Assembly: GCA_030068145.1 (NCBI GenBank)
Contig: JAPJBO010000831.1
Span: 37,493-101,492 of the forward strand
Direction of reading: 5' to 3'
DNA: 64,000 nucleotides
Source: Diplonema papillatum
Lineage: Eukaryota; Euglenozoa; Diplonemea; Diplonemida; Diplonemidae
Below are positions 33,701 to 38,829 of this stretch, piece after piece (the first letter of the stretch is position 1; the number at the start of each line of letters is the position of its first letter). The notes beneath the pieces are model-generated. The model saw only the letters and a program-made list of their open reading frames with translations, ran no database searches and was not told the origin of the DNA. The translations under genes were made by a program, and so were the position numbers.

Positions 33701-36700
33701 TCGACGGAAGGTGAAACGGAGCGTAGTGTAGGGTGGTGTCGACGTCCGTTGCTGACTTCGGAAGGACTTGGTACGAAGTGCGGTCCGGGGGGGTATGACG
33801 GGCGTTAATAGTTATTTGTTGAAGGAGTTGATGACTGCGCGGTGTGGTTGTAAGGGAGTGCACGGTACGGTTCTGTGGTGGAAGCTGTGGAGTTGGCTTT
33901 GGACTTGTATGGTTGAGGGTAATAGAACTCTGTAAATCGTGTGGACTCGTTGGCAAGAGAATGTGAGCGGCGTGGTGAGGATGAGCATAGTTTTGTACTG
34001 TTGGCATGGCGTAGTTGGTGGGGGCGTACGTGCATGCAAGCCTTCGGGCAAACCTTGGGCGAAGGACTCGAATTGGTGTCATGCTGGCGGCGTCGTGCGG
34101 GACAGTTTGCCGTCGTTCGTGCACGGTTGGGCTTCCCGCCTGAGTGAGCTCGTGAAGTCGGGTCGGCGCCGTGCTTTCGAGCGAGGTGATGTCCAGGGGT
34201 GTTGCTTTGCGGTTTGTCGTTTGTAGCAAACTTGTTGTAGCGGCTCTTCGGTAGGTTTTTAGATGGATATAATCGGTCGCGGTTGGGGCAGCCACTAGGA
34301 CTGGAGGGTGAGTGGGAGGGAGTGGGAGGGAGGGGGTGACGTGAAAGCTCATTCGTGAAGAATGAACGTTAAACGCCGCGATGTTTCTTATCGCTGTAAG
34401 GAACTCAGAGTCCGGGCCCACATGTGCCGTGCCATGTGGGTAGTTTCGCATTTTAAATGCTAACGTAACAGGTATGTTATTTAAGGAGAAGGAACACCCC
34501 AACTCGCCGCTCAGGGACCCGAGTTGGATGACGATACGTTGTACGCCGATTTTTTTCTCCTTCGAAGTAGAAAAAGAGAGCATGGTGTTGGGAACCTCAG
34601 TACGGTCTTGTGATCGGCCCTCGCTACTGCCGTCTTTTGGCTCAGGTTTCAAACGTTAGGAACGAGGGGCTTGCTGTCATGCTCAGGGGAGGTTGTGGGA
34701 GGAATGGGCAGAAGCTTGGAAGCTGTATCAGGCGAACCATCGGTCCGTGTCCTCAACGGGTGCAGAGGCGCCGGGACCTCGCTAGCTGCTTTTAATGGGT
34801 TAGCTTCCTGGAGAGCTAGCTAGGAGAAACGGGAAGTTGTCCGAAGGTCTGCTACAAGATTGCGGGCTGCTGTTGGTTATTGAGGCGATAGAGGGCGTAG
34901 GTGAGGTGTTGAAGCGGTGCGGAGGAGGTAATCGTGGGAGTGACGGGCCGAGAATCTTGCGCGTTGTGCTGCCTGCCGGTAGAACAGCGCTGGCGCGTGT
35001 GCGTTGTAGACTTGCGGGTAGCTAGTGGAGAATGGTGGTGATTTTAACAAGAAGAGGGGAAAGGGAGTCGTGGTGGGCCGGTGGTATGTCGGAGTCGCGT
35101 AAGAACTGAGTAGCGCCGGACTATGATAGGCGCGGTGATTGTGTTAGAGACGGTGTGCCATGAGTGAGGAGGCGGAAGGCCTAGGCGGGAATCGGATGTC
35201 GTGAGCGTGTGCGAAGTGAAGGCAGGAGTAGTGTACGGTGGTTGCCGCGAGCGGAGCTGCGGCTACATGTGCGTTAAGGGCTGTCGTCGGTATTGGTCTC
35301 CGTGCGGGAAGTGTTCAACTAGAAAACTGTGATAAGGCGACGGTATATCTTGAAATACTTGCGTGCGGATGTGTTGTACGGAATCGGCGAAATGGTAATG
35401 CAAGCGGCGGTGCGTAAATAGTGTGGTGGTGGAAGGTCTGGCAGCGCGCTGCGGTAAGGCGACGATAGAACATGTAGGACTTGCGTGCGAATTTGATGTA
35501 CGCAATCGGCGAAATGGTAGTGCAAGCGGCGGTGCGCTAATAGCAGCGTGCTGTGGCGAGGCGACGATGGAACGTGTACGCCTTGCGAATGAATTTGATG
35601 CACGGAATCGGCGGAATGGCAGTGCAAGCGGCGGTGCGTCGAGAGTGCGGTGGCGGAAGGTTTGGCGGCGTGTATTCGAACGCTGAGTGTCGGGAGGATA
35701 AGGGGCGTTGATGACAATGGAAATGCTGAGTGGTATGGAGGGTCGTTGCGTTGACAAACGGCCCATAAGGTAGGAATGATGCAGGTGCGCGAGAGGCGGC
35801 GAACGCTTCGAATGACAGTGGAAGCCGGGATATCTTGCTAACTCGGCGGTTGCAATGTCGGAGCATCGTTTTCTGCTGGAGTCGGTTGGCGTCAAAGTAC
35901 AGGAATGCGCCGGTAGCATGCGTGGCTGCGTTTGTAAGTGCGGAAGGAGTAGGGAGTCTGTCGTCGGTATTGTGGTGTCGATAGGGCAGATGCGGAAAGT
36001 TGGATATGTAGGTAGCTGTTGGCGGCAATAGAAAGAGCACGGCGATGAAGGTGTGCGAAAGCGCGTGAGAGCGGCGGGTTTGTTGCGGGTACGTACGGTG
36101 ATGGACTTGCGCGTCGTGGCAGCTAAGCGGAGAAAAGAGCTGTAGAAGAAGATCTGTGCGTATGAAAGGGGTGCCTAGGTCGTTGGTGTGAGCGTTTAGC
36201 TTTGTTGTCAGCTCGGCGTAAGCGGAGGTGGCAGTAGATCGTATGCGGAGTGGTAAGAATCGAACGACTAGGCGAGGTTGGGACTGCTTGCTAAGCAGGC
36301 TGTCTTTCGTTGCGAGTCCGCTAGCGTCGGCAGTGTTTCTTTGCGTGAGATGAAAGTGTGGCGTTAAAAGCCGAAGCTCTTTTTGCTTGACCCAGCCCAC
36401 AGGTAGCAGCGTAGTGTGCCACAGTGCTGAGTACTTTTTTTAGAGTGAAAGTTCGCTTGAAACTCCGGGGTTTTAAAGTCTCCGGGTGACCTTCGTCGTT
36501 AAGGGAAGATATTCTTTGTGCTCTGAGTGTCGTAAGAGTGGTGGTTACACGAGGTAAGAGGATCGGTGGGTACCTTGGTCGTTGGTTATTGGTGGTTTCG
36601 GCCATTGTCCACATACCTTACTTACGGTAGGCCCTCCTCAGTATGGTGCCGCAGTAGGTGACTGTCTGTCTTCTTGGTACCGTCTGACCGTCTCTTTTCG

Positions 36701-38337
36701 TGTATTTGTGGTGCTGCTTATGGTTTGCGCAGGTTGAATATCCGTAACTATATCGTATTGCAATACGGGTGGGGTGCTACAATTAGCGTAGCAAGGAGTC
36801 GCGAATAGAAGTAAATAAAGAAAGAAAAAAAAATTTCTCGAGGGATTTTTAGGGGGTCCGCGGGCGAAGCCCGGGGGCACTTCTTTATAGTGTCGTTTCG
36901 TAAAGTCTCCTTAGGAAGTTTTCCCCCCTGGAACTGACACCGTGATGGCAGAGTGAACGGTGCACGCCTTCAGGGCTTGAAGACCCCGGTTCGAACCCGG
37001 TCGAGGACACTTTTCCGGTCGAAAATGATTTTTTCGGGGTTTGTTGGTTTTCGGGTCTAATGTGCCCGAAACTTGCGTTTTTTGCCGACTTTCTCAATAT
37101 CTCGCGGTTTTGGGTCACCTTGGGTAGTTTGAGTCAGCCTACCAGAACGTAGCATCGCCCATTTGCCTCACCAGAACTTTGCTTCGCCCGAACTTTGCTT
37201 TGCTTCGCCTGAACTTTGCTTTCACCAGAACTTAGCTTCATGCTTTGCTTTTTGCTTCACCAGAACTTAGCATCGCCCGAACTTTCCTTCATCAGGACTT
37301 ACCATCGCCCGAACTATGCTTTGCTTCGCCCGAACTTTGCCTTCACCAGAACCGGCACTTAGCTCACCAGAACTTAGCTTTGCTTCGCACGAACTTTGCT
37401 TTTCACCCGAACTATGCTTTGCTTCGCCCGAACTTTGCTTTCACCAGAACTTAGCCTCATGCTTTGCTTTGCCCGAACTTTGCTTCACCAGAAATTAGCA
37501 TCACCCGAACTTTGCTTTGCTTCGATCAGAACTTAGCATCGCCCGAACTATGCTTTGCTTCGCCCGAACTTTGCTTCATCAGAACTTAGCATCGCCCGAA
37601 CTTTGCTTTGCTTCGAACGAACTTTGCTTTCAAGAATTAGCCTCACCAGAACTTTGCTCGCCCGAACTATGCTTTCACCAGAGCTTAGCTTCACCAGAAC
37701 TTCGCTTCGCCAGAACGTTAGCTTCGCCCGAACTTTACTGTTTCCCGAATTTTAACTGCTGCCTCTAGTCTCGCTGGGCGCCGGTCTTTACCGGCGCAAA
37801 TGTACTTCCTTGACCGCACTACCCTGAACCCAAATCCTGGACGTGGTTGCAGGTGGCAAATTGGCAAATGATCACGATCAAAAGGTCCTACTCGGGCGAT
37901 TCTCCTATGTGGCTACAACTTAAAAGCCATACCGAGTACGTCGCGTTCGCTTGGTCGCCCAGCTTCACGAGGGTCCCGATCTGGAGGATGGACCTCCATC
38001 CTTTGTCGGTCTCCTTCATGCCCGCCTCCTTCAAATCGGACGCTTTGGGCCCGGCGTCCCCTACGAGGTGCAGTAGAAATGCATTCCCAGATGCAAAGGC
38101 GTCTTCTCGTTGCTTTGCTGAGGCTGTGGCCTTGACGCCGACCTTCGCACCAAAGTCGTGCTTGTACTGGTGCCGGCTGGAAGACCACGTGTGGAGAACG
38201 ACGAGAAAGAAGAACACGAACAGCAACAGCATGCCGGTCAGCTGCTGCTGGTTCAAGCTGCGCACGAACCGCGTCCACCGCTCGACGAGAGCCGCGGCCA
38301 GGCCGTCATCTTCCCGCTTGCTCTTCAGGATTTGCAT
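15323..38337 (-). CDS. Soluble calcium-activated nucleotidase (apyrase), four exons over 23 kb
   Basis: Proposed join: 38337-37933, 23222-23053, 22733-22145, 15394-15323 (1236 bp, 411 residues), close to the ~400 residues of animal CANT1 proteins. Exon 1 gives a type II membrane anchor (LTGMLLLFVFFFLVVLHTW, about residues 36-54) and the start of the propeller (GWRSILQIGTLV, ATYS). Exon 2 gives VDW, GMELS and LYTCDDKTGIIFEL. Exon 3 gives WILAGGDG, KCKWMATKDGRLYTGSIGKEW, PGYVVHEAVQWS, WVFLPFRVSQEPY and LGFADFKFLP. Exon 4 gives VVMDDVPIPGDFKFEGIAI. Each join restores a family motif in frame: TYS|VDW, YP-R|WIL, DGE|VVMDD. The family is Ca2+-dependent and hydrolyses UDP, GDP and other nucleotides in the endoplasmic reticulum or Golgi, or when secreted. 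Introns 1 and 3 hold retroelements in the same orientation. All introns are GT-AG and all downstream exons begin AG|GT. Confidence 0.8.
15606..15632. repeat. (AG)n microsatellite at the 3' end of LINE-B
   Basis: About 13 AG units. It marks the 3' side of LINE-B on the minus strand, about 65 bp after the ORF2 stop. Confidence 0.9.
15697..20046 (-). CDS. LINE-B ORF2: AP-like endonuclease plus reverse transcriptase
   Basis: 1449 residues, ATG at 20046-20044, TAG at 15699-15697, apparently intact. Residues ~30-290 are an APE-type endonuclease: VTINVTS, ADVICLQETKL, IVVAGDLNTDP, SRIDLVLTNE, FPTHKAIR. The RT lies at about residues 600-880: LRPITVSSVVYRLW, QHGFRKGHSCDD, ALDFAKCFDRVP (motif A), NGILQGCPISVVL (motif B) and SFADDLYLLS (catalytic Asp pair). 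A C-terminal CCHC motif follows (CEFCDGG, LLHYFWEC), as in many non-LTR elements; the C-terminus is basic and Pro/Ala-rich. No RNase H or restriction-like endonuclease was recognised. The protein would nick the target and reverse-transcribe its own RNA. The whole element lies in apyrase intron 3, in sense orientation. I cannot assign the LINE clade. Confidence 0.9.
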   Translation of the reverse strand: MVSPQLYHASYASHNLTLTTSSGSGPRLPPLRVVTINVTSLLKNVLLLCGIVADVICLQETKLTSTGQKKIRMALKECAALDVWQPFFGSCCEGRKCGNDVPSQITGGSAGVAILVRKGLPACVVSPFDVVEERAYEAARFLHVRVATGSGKGALHVVSLYGHCGHSARIEREKLVEGVLWGMRRRLGAVPIVVAGDLNTDPLNSPALRFALRNGWTDCAELHAKSLSRPPEHTCYHGEPSRIDLVLTNEIASSALGNVETFEAGFPTHKAIRAELHLTAFQQLNAVFRFPRAIPGSGLTDRTDTAALKAVVAKYRLADPCPRGLEDSQRVDFLWLRISRAAEDYLLQKSKIEGNLAAYRGRGERRRLSTQRVSARPSPEGAGADTAPLKRARCLLGRMREYSAARAKWEDMSSAPCPLSLLLKGQWDKIRSFQSFILQRTDGKCALPLIPPSAKAARGLSHTISDVCQSLAQTTLNSRYLEIARCQRELRNPLGKESFAWVKKEAPPTFYFTNGRDGRLTANLVEVDATVRRKWDPVLRMYAGKKEPEFAPFLREYGDFIAQHPCQLGPITADRLRSIARKKGVQSSCGVDGWRMREVAALPDTILEGFAAVLNEVEETGLWPDGVLDALVTLIPKGEGDDPLKLRPITVSSVVYRLWASVRLQEVLVWQEQWIHESQHGFRKGHSCDDVVMDIALSIEESLINGTPLHGIALDFAKCFDRVPQGLVLDLVEALGLHERVLAPLRHVYKYLRRRFKYPLGVGDEFKVTNGILQGCPISVVLINALLSVLSKALVSRARVSPKSFADDLYLLSRLAKLLQEGIEVTAIFGSLTGLALNEGKCASFSTSEKGPRLEVGGKAVKSVKTVKVLGVPLGTEGPVDNGRSDATVEAAARLEASPLKPRTKFRVMQTIAASAHYGAAYCANSAGGFANNSVLRTALSACLIPRSNRAKSPLATLTLVAKAHLCDPACASGYSSLRTAAKQYQKERFRLRMDALLVSGADASLKGPVGLISNLLREIRFLPAKRHSFELLSFEGATVPFSGKETLHFVREGLRLRAWRYLTTQRQGYSGIERGVDVRLLNRLWQNRATEDRLSFAIRKCIAGAVYSREWCNRKWGTDDGVCEFCDGGTPGTLLHYFWECPGPGGRWVNLRCRLDVAGVAAQNMPLCLSTRGIPPIGTPPVLVERVQKLIGTISIEMAQAQRNIATTRPWELASAAAGRYDVELARDSRELLTKQIGTRFAATLVYWLRNLRWVNTPPLPTTGVELALDFEAYTRSKLPGETFAEKGLQIGYLTRAINDLSFADTGASAFPGKWRQGVCSLRCLGAPAMPGFTHRPRFAAGRRTEAMLNGIVAVCSKDSWNDAKPVYPQDVAFAQWKLKFPIKVLAAAVGRAVARKKRARSVTRRRSPARRARPPARAPAAAPTPVPPLTVAEPQPAARLRSDLRPP
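20040..21449 (-). CDS. LINE-B ORF1 with C-terminal Cys/His zinc-binding module
   Basis: ATG at 21449-21447 (MVLDGWGVPK), TGA at 20042-20040, 469 residues. The frame is open to about 21630, so a non-AUG or upstream start could add ~57 residues. The body has alternating alpha/beta character (VRIMAKKAAEAEG, SVRVPVEDVPKLLRSSGKAG, GVIGGAKTGVFGIRTT) without a recognised RRM. A basic linker (GQKRSRASDE) precedes a Cys/His cluster near the C-terminus: CRHANW, FLCEVCCKSM, QCAHGPCEAVVCHACWAKL. This resembles a RING/PHD-like zinc site rather than the usual CCHC knuckle. It probably packages element RNA. Its stop overlaps the ORF2 start in ATGGTGA, suggesting termination-reinitiation coupling. Confidence 0.8.
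   Translation of the reverse strand: MVLDGWGVPKVESGVEMGCKKGGVLVAANTEDAEYAWGAALDLIGVCPGAKVAVVCTVPWAESARHLVVLSDGNHQDVWAKYYNVTPPTVSCKTVAPGQPTTQVCLFQVRAAYVHATTWETAMKAGQSVRIMAKKAAEAEGLRMDWSSVFTKVHRRQGVCEVSVRVPVEDVPKLLRSSGKAGTFWKAMSFVNGTDTLPAVWVSDCALEEARQIASRTPNTFGVIGGAKTGVFGIRTTPEHVAATESAVGKKLSKRQRRGDKYIVTTACPAEHPSDLLAACAAAEWNVEPVGSFKRRGDTVCVVIADQGPPAPVLYRLDRASISIRKYDRSIDARQKKGFTTQCQRVKINLPREFLASLQERPEPVPGQKRSRASDETTTQDKVARVDTADNMATDCRHANWQEAYENDKAFLCEVCCKSMQVGQARRQCAHGPCEAVVCHACWAKLQDAPPTPPSPAQAPAVDPADSKW
21650..21829 (-). repeat. SINE-like repeat, copy 2 of 2
   Basis: Matches 6308-6487 (GCCGCCCACGTCAAATTTTG, GCAGCGGCTGCCAAAA). It lies directly upstream of LINE-B ORF1. Its A-rich end on the minus strand runs into TAAAACAAAACTACG at the LINE-B 5' side. 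Confidence 0.75.
22145..22733 (-). other. Apyrase exon 3 (main catalytic part)
   Basis: 589 bp, from W-I-L-A-G-G-D-G to FNIDGE, donor GCGAG|GTACCC. Reading straight on would end after VPFCVT at 22126-22124 and lose the conserved KFEGI tail. Confidence 0.85.
22734..23052 (-). other. Apyrase intron 2 (319 bp)
   Basis: GTATGC donor and CCAACACAG acceptor. Splicing gives CCA CG|G TGG ATA TTG = P-R-W-I-L. It contains a dispersed repeat copy at 22953-23015. Confidence 0.85.
22953..23015 (+). repeat. Dispersed repeat, copy 2 of 2
   Basis: Near-identical to 4222-4282 (AGTAAGCGGTCGGTTTTTTG). It lies within apyrase intron 2. Confidence 0.8.
23053..23222 (-). other. Apyrase exon 2
   Basis: 170 bp, begins GTC GAC TGG (VDW) and ends CCA CG|GTATGC. 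It encodes the GMELS and DDKTG motifs of the family. Confidence 0.85.
23325..23380 (+). repeat. GTAGTTCCC dispersed repeat
   Basis: TGTGGTCGGTGGGCCAGTTC followed by CCCGTAGTTCCCTCGTAGTT. Related copies lie at 28050-28100 and, partly, 27945-27980. Confidence 0.75.
23437..23770. repeat. ~31-bp minisatellite, forward array
   Basis: About ten degenerate units of TTCCCTTATAGCCACGAAAA-AAGAATTTTA. The same unit appears inverted at 24025-24180, 24395-24475 and 24860-24885, so the region can fold into long hairpins. Confidence 0.9.
24025..24480. repeat. ~31-bp minisatellite, inverted arrays
   Basis: Units of GTGGCTATAAGGGAATAAAA in two blocks (24025-24180 and 24395-24475), reverse complement of the 23.4-23.8 kb array. 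Confidence 0.9.
24722..24763. repeat. Poly(A) tract of about 42 bases
   Basis: Uninterrupted A run. Another A/T-tract pair occurs at 24842-24900. Confidence 0.95.
25377..26462 (+). pseudogene. Cys/His-rich hypothetical protein interrupted by an in-frame TGA
   Basis: The plus frame from 25377 runs to TGA at 25881-25883 and then on in the same frame to a stop at 26460-26462. Protein character changes little across the stop: VCHEHQKVKCGV before it, and SAWCCEVHH, FCRQHRRTRCATCK, ECCRNGHL, ACRRVHC after it. Together they form one Cys/His cluster that looks zinc-binding. A Lys/Arg-rich tail follows. There is no ATG at the start of the open frame; the ATG at about 25506 is a possible start. I do not recognise the family. 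It may be a decayed transposon protein, a gene with a nonsense mutation or, less likely, a recoded UGA. It lies inside apyrase intron 1 on the opposite strand. Confidence 0.35.
26470..28050. other. Intronic stretch without supported gene
   Basis: Only short frames on both strands. Near its end are the GTAGTTCCC repeats (27945-27980 and 28050-28100). Confidence 0.55.
28106..28200. repeat. Hairpin-rich dispersed repeat, best copy
   Basis: Three successive perfect or near-perfect hairpins: AGGCAG-AGCA-CTGCCT, the 16-base palindrome TTGATGCTAGCATCAA (one base interrupted by context) and TCTTC-TTCGAG-GAAGA. It follows the 3' end of Penelope-like copy 1. Confidence 0.8.
28217..28285. repeat. Two tandem ~33-bp units at the 3' end of Penelope-like copy 1
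   Basis: AACCGGGATAT-A/C-AGGGCACC followed by AAATTTGTTTTG, twice in a row. Confidence 0.85.
28345..29470 (-). CDS. Penelope-like copy 1, C-terminal part: RT thumb tail plus USP-type ubiquitin peptidase domain
   Basis: The frame continues the RT of 29447-31549 after a one-base shift: ASGIFKGSLIRAIRQTNHWQ is shared with copy 2, so this was one polyprotein. Counting from the Met at 29355, residues 142-150 read NSCYLQAAL, the Cys box of USP (C19) deubiquitinases, with the catalytic Cys codon at 28926-28924. GQQCDLGEAL follows, matching the family's GQQDAxEFL segment. The zinc-finger insert has MRCDHCGLS and YKCDGCKLYDTNKTKT, then INDLMLFQIQR, matching the lP-x-x-L-x-x-x-x-R strand after the fingers. 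The usual His box is absent: after about residue 332 the frame enters AT-rich, non-family sequence to TAA at 28128-28126. The domain may be 3'-truncated here, or the His half lies in lost sequence. USP enzymes remove ubiquitin; in an element this could protect its proteins or alter host chromatin, which is inference. Confidence 0.75.
29447..31549 (-). CDS. Penelope-like copy 1, reverse transcriptase with CxC linker
   Basis: 700 residues in this frame. The N-terminal part (STVWAWIQNGQL, LRKQLHQLLTL-like) aligns with the linker of copy 3. A CxC motif occurs in DQCACRHYRADRN. RT landmarks: VILPVDKTTHDFGY, PYLYGSLKLHK, FYTMYTNLP (motif A), EGIPMGGNASSDLANLY (motif B), TWRYIDDFLQW (catalytic Asp pair) and DDIVFLGMRI. 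This order matches the group with N-terminal GIY-YIG (Naiad/Chlamys type), RTs related to telomerase RT. The frame breaks twice relative to the one-ORF copy 3: at ~31.5 kb against the GIY-YIG frame and at ~29.46 kb against the USP frame, both single-base shifts, so this copy looks recently inactivated. It lies in sense orientation in apyrase intron 1. Confidence 0.9.
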   Translation of the reverse strand: MDLSPPALLQLPKVYQNRQQRHRKRKTNQPRSRPPTAPCSTVWAWIQNGQLMINQTIQGRAYSIRKQLHQLLTLSEDELQNYEYQRIGRPRARRLLNWLIAHAPKTGLPQKVTTIESHLKERLSEITLAKVEKNDGGPARLIITHGSDHIHRLHLNDLLQQPHIRQACPSQQTLDRTKITYRMNPPLFLRVQNVTEVSKLAPKVELKPADQCACRHYRADRNLDGHAIGFLADITKDKGLTEVVKRGRKYRCYQDHHSLEAGVHDAIDEYISKYFTLGSSTTDFEAALKLELSLRLSTLPPSDEETLSSSASQELRNLKEDLVILPVDKTTHDFGYCCKAAYSTALQHQLQSNTTYKKQAVTKAQLQQEHQRQLDPFKLQAHGSLPYLYGSLKLHKAEPSFRWIAGVAAERSNKTTPGRKQKPKATTTNAHLELSGLLKAIMRSLKEEDRHRQRQTGIKRAFFTESPDDIALHIKQHQIRLRLKMPGTHDFYTMYTNLPHDDLKRRVGQTIDEAYDYEEKRGHKSLTRGAKQQGKKTFNFGKGANNTSRNYSREEIKTLLEFVIDNVFIEQGDEILRQVEGIPMGGNASSDLANLYCYCIEALYIDGLLAEGKTEEAKAHADTWRYIDDFLQWDNKPPPESLYRMSYKDTTTAQDDIVFLGMRIRIERPAAPHPPHIRLSIHPKAHGTRFTHHQTTQGPS
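31393..33309 (-). CDS. Penelope-like copy 1, N-terminal Pro-rich repeats and GIY-YIG endonuclease
   Basis: 638 residues. Residues ~508-600 are a GIY-YIG nuclease: GVIYALVDERGSPRYVGQTK, ARERLTSHW, then LPRENWWISHLQPYYN with the conserved Glu. Upstream is a long Pro/Thr/Ser/His-rich region with degenerate repeats of a P-x-D/E-x-Y-x-P pattern, which extends out of frame to about 34.3 kb. The nuclease lies before the RT, the permuted order. It would nick target DNA for priming. The true frame leaves this one at about 31.5 kb and continues in the RT frame. The start codon is uncertain because the repeat region upstream is shifted. Confidence 0.85.
   Translation of the reverse strand: MRHHKPRSLTPPDVDLYPQPRHQLQYPAPAAETYHPQRHKTSPVHLKPRVPSLLADYSNPPLSKPHSPALPEEDYRPRSIPPTSSNTYRSSLLPPELYHTPPLVTDMSYRPLKSSTRLDGSKRDPTRKPEHIKPPDFELYTPQHIIHNISDTTSSPSTATSSAPHTANKTLTRDQRRLPNEYDYRPSTPTETKLGTSPRARSLTQHENTYSSNEAPPITPAPTHVLRDPSIDQPKSTTPSLGATRSPGFSRRVHPPLSTPDDNSPLPSYLEATIRKRLQTTPPYQDVSDRLPPPPAPPPLQTTSDKHQRRPDSPVLPTTTTASSTRELSGTGGTLKRKCEQPSLSPSPIPLPFLRQHHPRKRTRFDLQSSSSAIPQPTHRHAQTPVQPRYGNWHYRPDEAAPFGTSLPQFNGSAGKVETPPRGKDYQKHTITKNAISSQDVQRAEFHKNPFLTCFRTKPKYNFGKQFWDEYEAKRKKAEKTFFAKYHRKLSRGWKEADADKPAYADEGVIYALVDERGSPRYVGQTKKTARERLTSHWYARRNGTPVASAMLKRNYPLFTVPIEKIKIDEKATLENFRRLALPRENWWISHLQPYYNSQRFTKTVSSDTGSVRPTSRAVDHPPHLVAQSGPGYKTVNS
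33310..34330 (-). repeat. Coding-like degenerate tandem repeats upstream of Penelope-like copy 1
   Basis: On the minus strand, units of roughly 110-150 bp repeatedly encode a Tyr-Tyr-x-x-x-Pro-Tyr-His-like peptide in shifting frames (plus-strand TAGTA followed by TGGTA/GGGG blocks). It looks like an expanded N-terminal region of the element that has lost its frame. Confidence 0.55.
34330..36900. other. Intronic stretch without supported gene
   Basis: Pro/Thr/His-rich open frames on the minus strand reflect base composition. It contains the ~110-bp tandem repeat at 35377-35660 and a copy of the TTTAGAGTGAAAGTTCGCTTG repeat at 36437-36495. Confidence 0.5.
35377..35660. repeat. Tandem repeat, ~2.5 units of ~105-120 bp
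   Basis: Each unit starts TG(T/C)ACG(G/C)AATCGGCG and contains TGCAAGCGGCGGTGCG, then GGCGACGAT(A/G)GAAC and GCGAATTTGA or GAATGAATTTGA. Confidence 0.85.
36935..37010 (+). other. tRNA-like sequence, possible tRNA-derived SINE head
   Basis: TGGCAGAGTGAACGG fits an RNA polymerase III A box and GGTTCGAACCC is a perfect B box, spaced as in a tRNA. The T arm pairs 4 of 5, but the acceptor stem pairs badly and the anticodon loop lacks U33. I read it as a tRNA-derived fragment, not a functional tRNA. Confidence 0.4.
37140..37745. repeat. Degenerate minisatellite of ~18-22-bp units
   Basis: Many repeats of TTCACCAGAACTTAGC and ATCGCCCGAACTTTGCTTTG in mixed order. It gives false open frames rich in Ala/Arg/Thr. 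Confidence 0.9.
37933..38337 (-). other. Apyrase exon 1 (start codon, membrane anchor)
   Basis: ATG at 38337-38335 (MQILKSKRE). It ends TAC TCG|GTATGG, phase 0. It carries the single transmembrane segment and the first propeller strand. An upstream in-frame Met exists but gives a longer, Cys/Arg-rich leader without support. Confidence 0.7.
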
Positions 38338-38829
38338 GTGGCGCGCCCCCCTGTGCACGAGGCATGCACAGGACGAGGTTCTTCTCCTTCCCCCCTTGCG
38401 TGGATGTATTTCCCTGCAATTTAGTTCCGGACTCTGCGCACTGCCAATCTGCCAGACGGGCAGACAATATACGGAAGTTGCGAGATCAGCTTTCCGGTGG
38501 GCTACACCCAAGAGTCATGCAATCAAATAAATTAGGGGTTCTTTCTGGCAACCCACTCCGCCAGGAAGGCAGTACTCGAATGTCGCGAAAAGAATCCTTT
38601 GTTTCGGGTTTTCGACATGAGCCTTTGTCCCGCAAGGGTATCCCCCTGGGGCAGACTAACGCTGTGCGACCCAGACGCTGACTGGCAAACCAAACCCAAC
38701 AACAGAAGTGAGATATTCGAGGGATCCCACTACAGGGGAAGTGGATGCACAAGCCCGGTGGCCACCCGGCGGCCCCCCCGACAGAGGGTTTCTCCAATGT
38801 TTGCCTGACAATGCCGGCGCGCAGCTCGA

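Larger units (their letters stand above)
23223..37932 (-). other. Apyrase intron 1 (14.7 kb)
   Basis: GTATGG donor and CACCCGCAG acceptor. It contains Penelope-like copy 1 in sense orientation, the Cys/His-rich plus-strand frame, inverted minisatellite arrays, a tRNA-like fragment and coding-like tandem repeats. Confidence 0.7.

Noticed and set aside
33282-34652. Thr/Pro/His-rich 456-codon minus frame as a host gene
   Set aside because: Repetitive, shifts frame against the Tyr-rich repeats, and is best explained as the decayed N-terminal part of Penelope-like copy 1.
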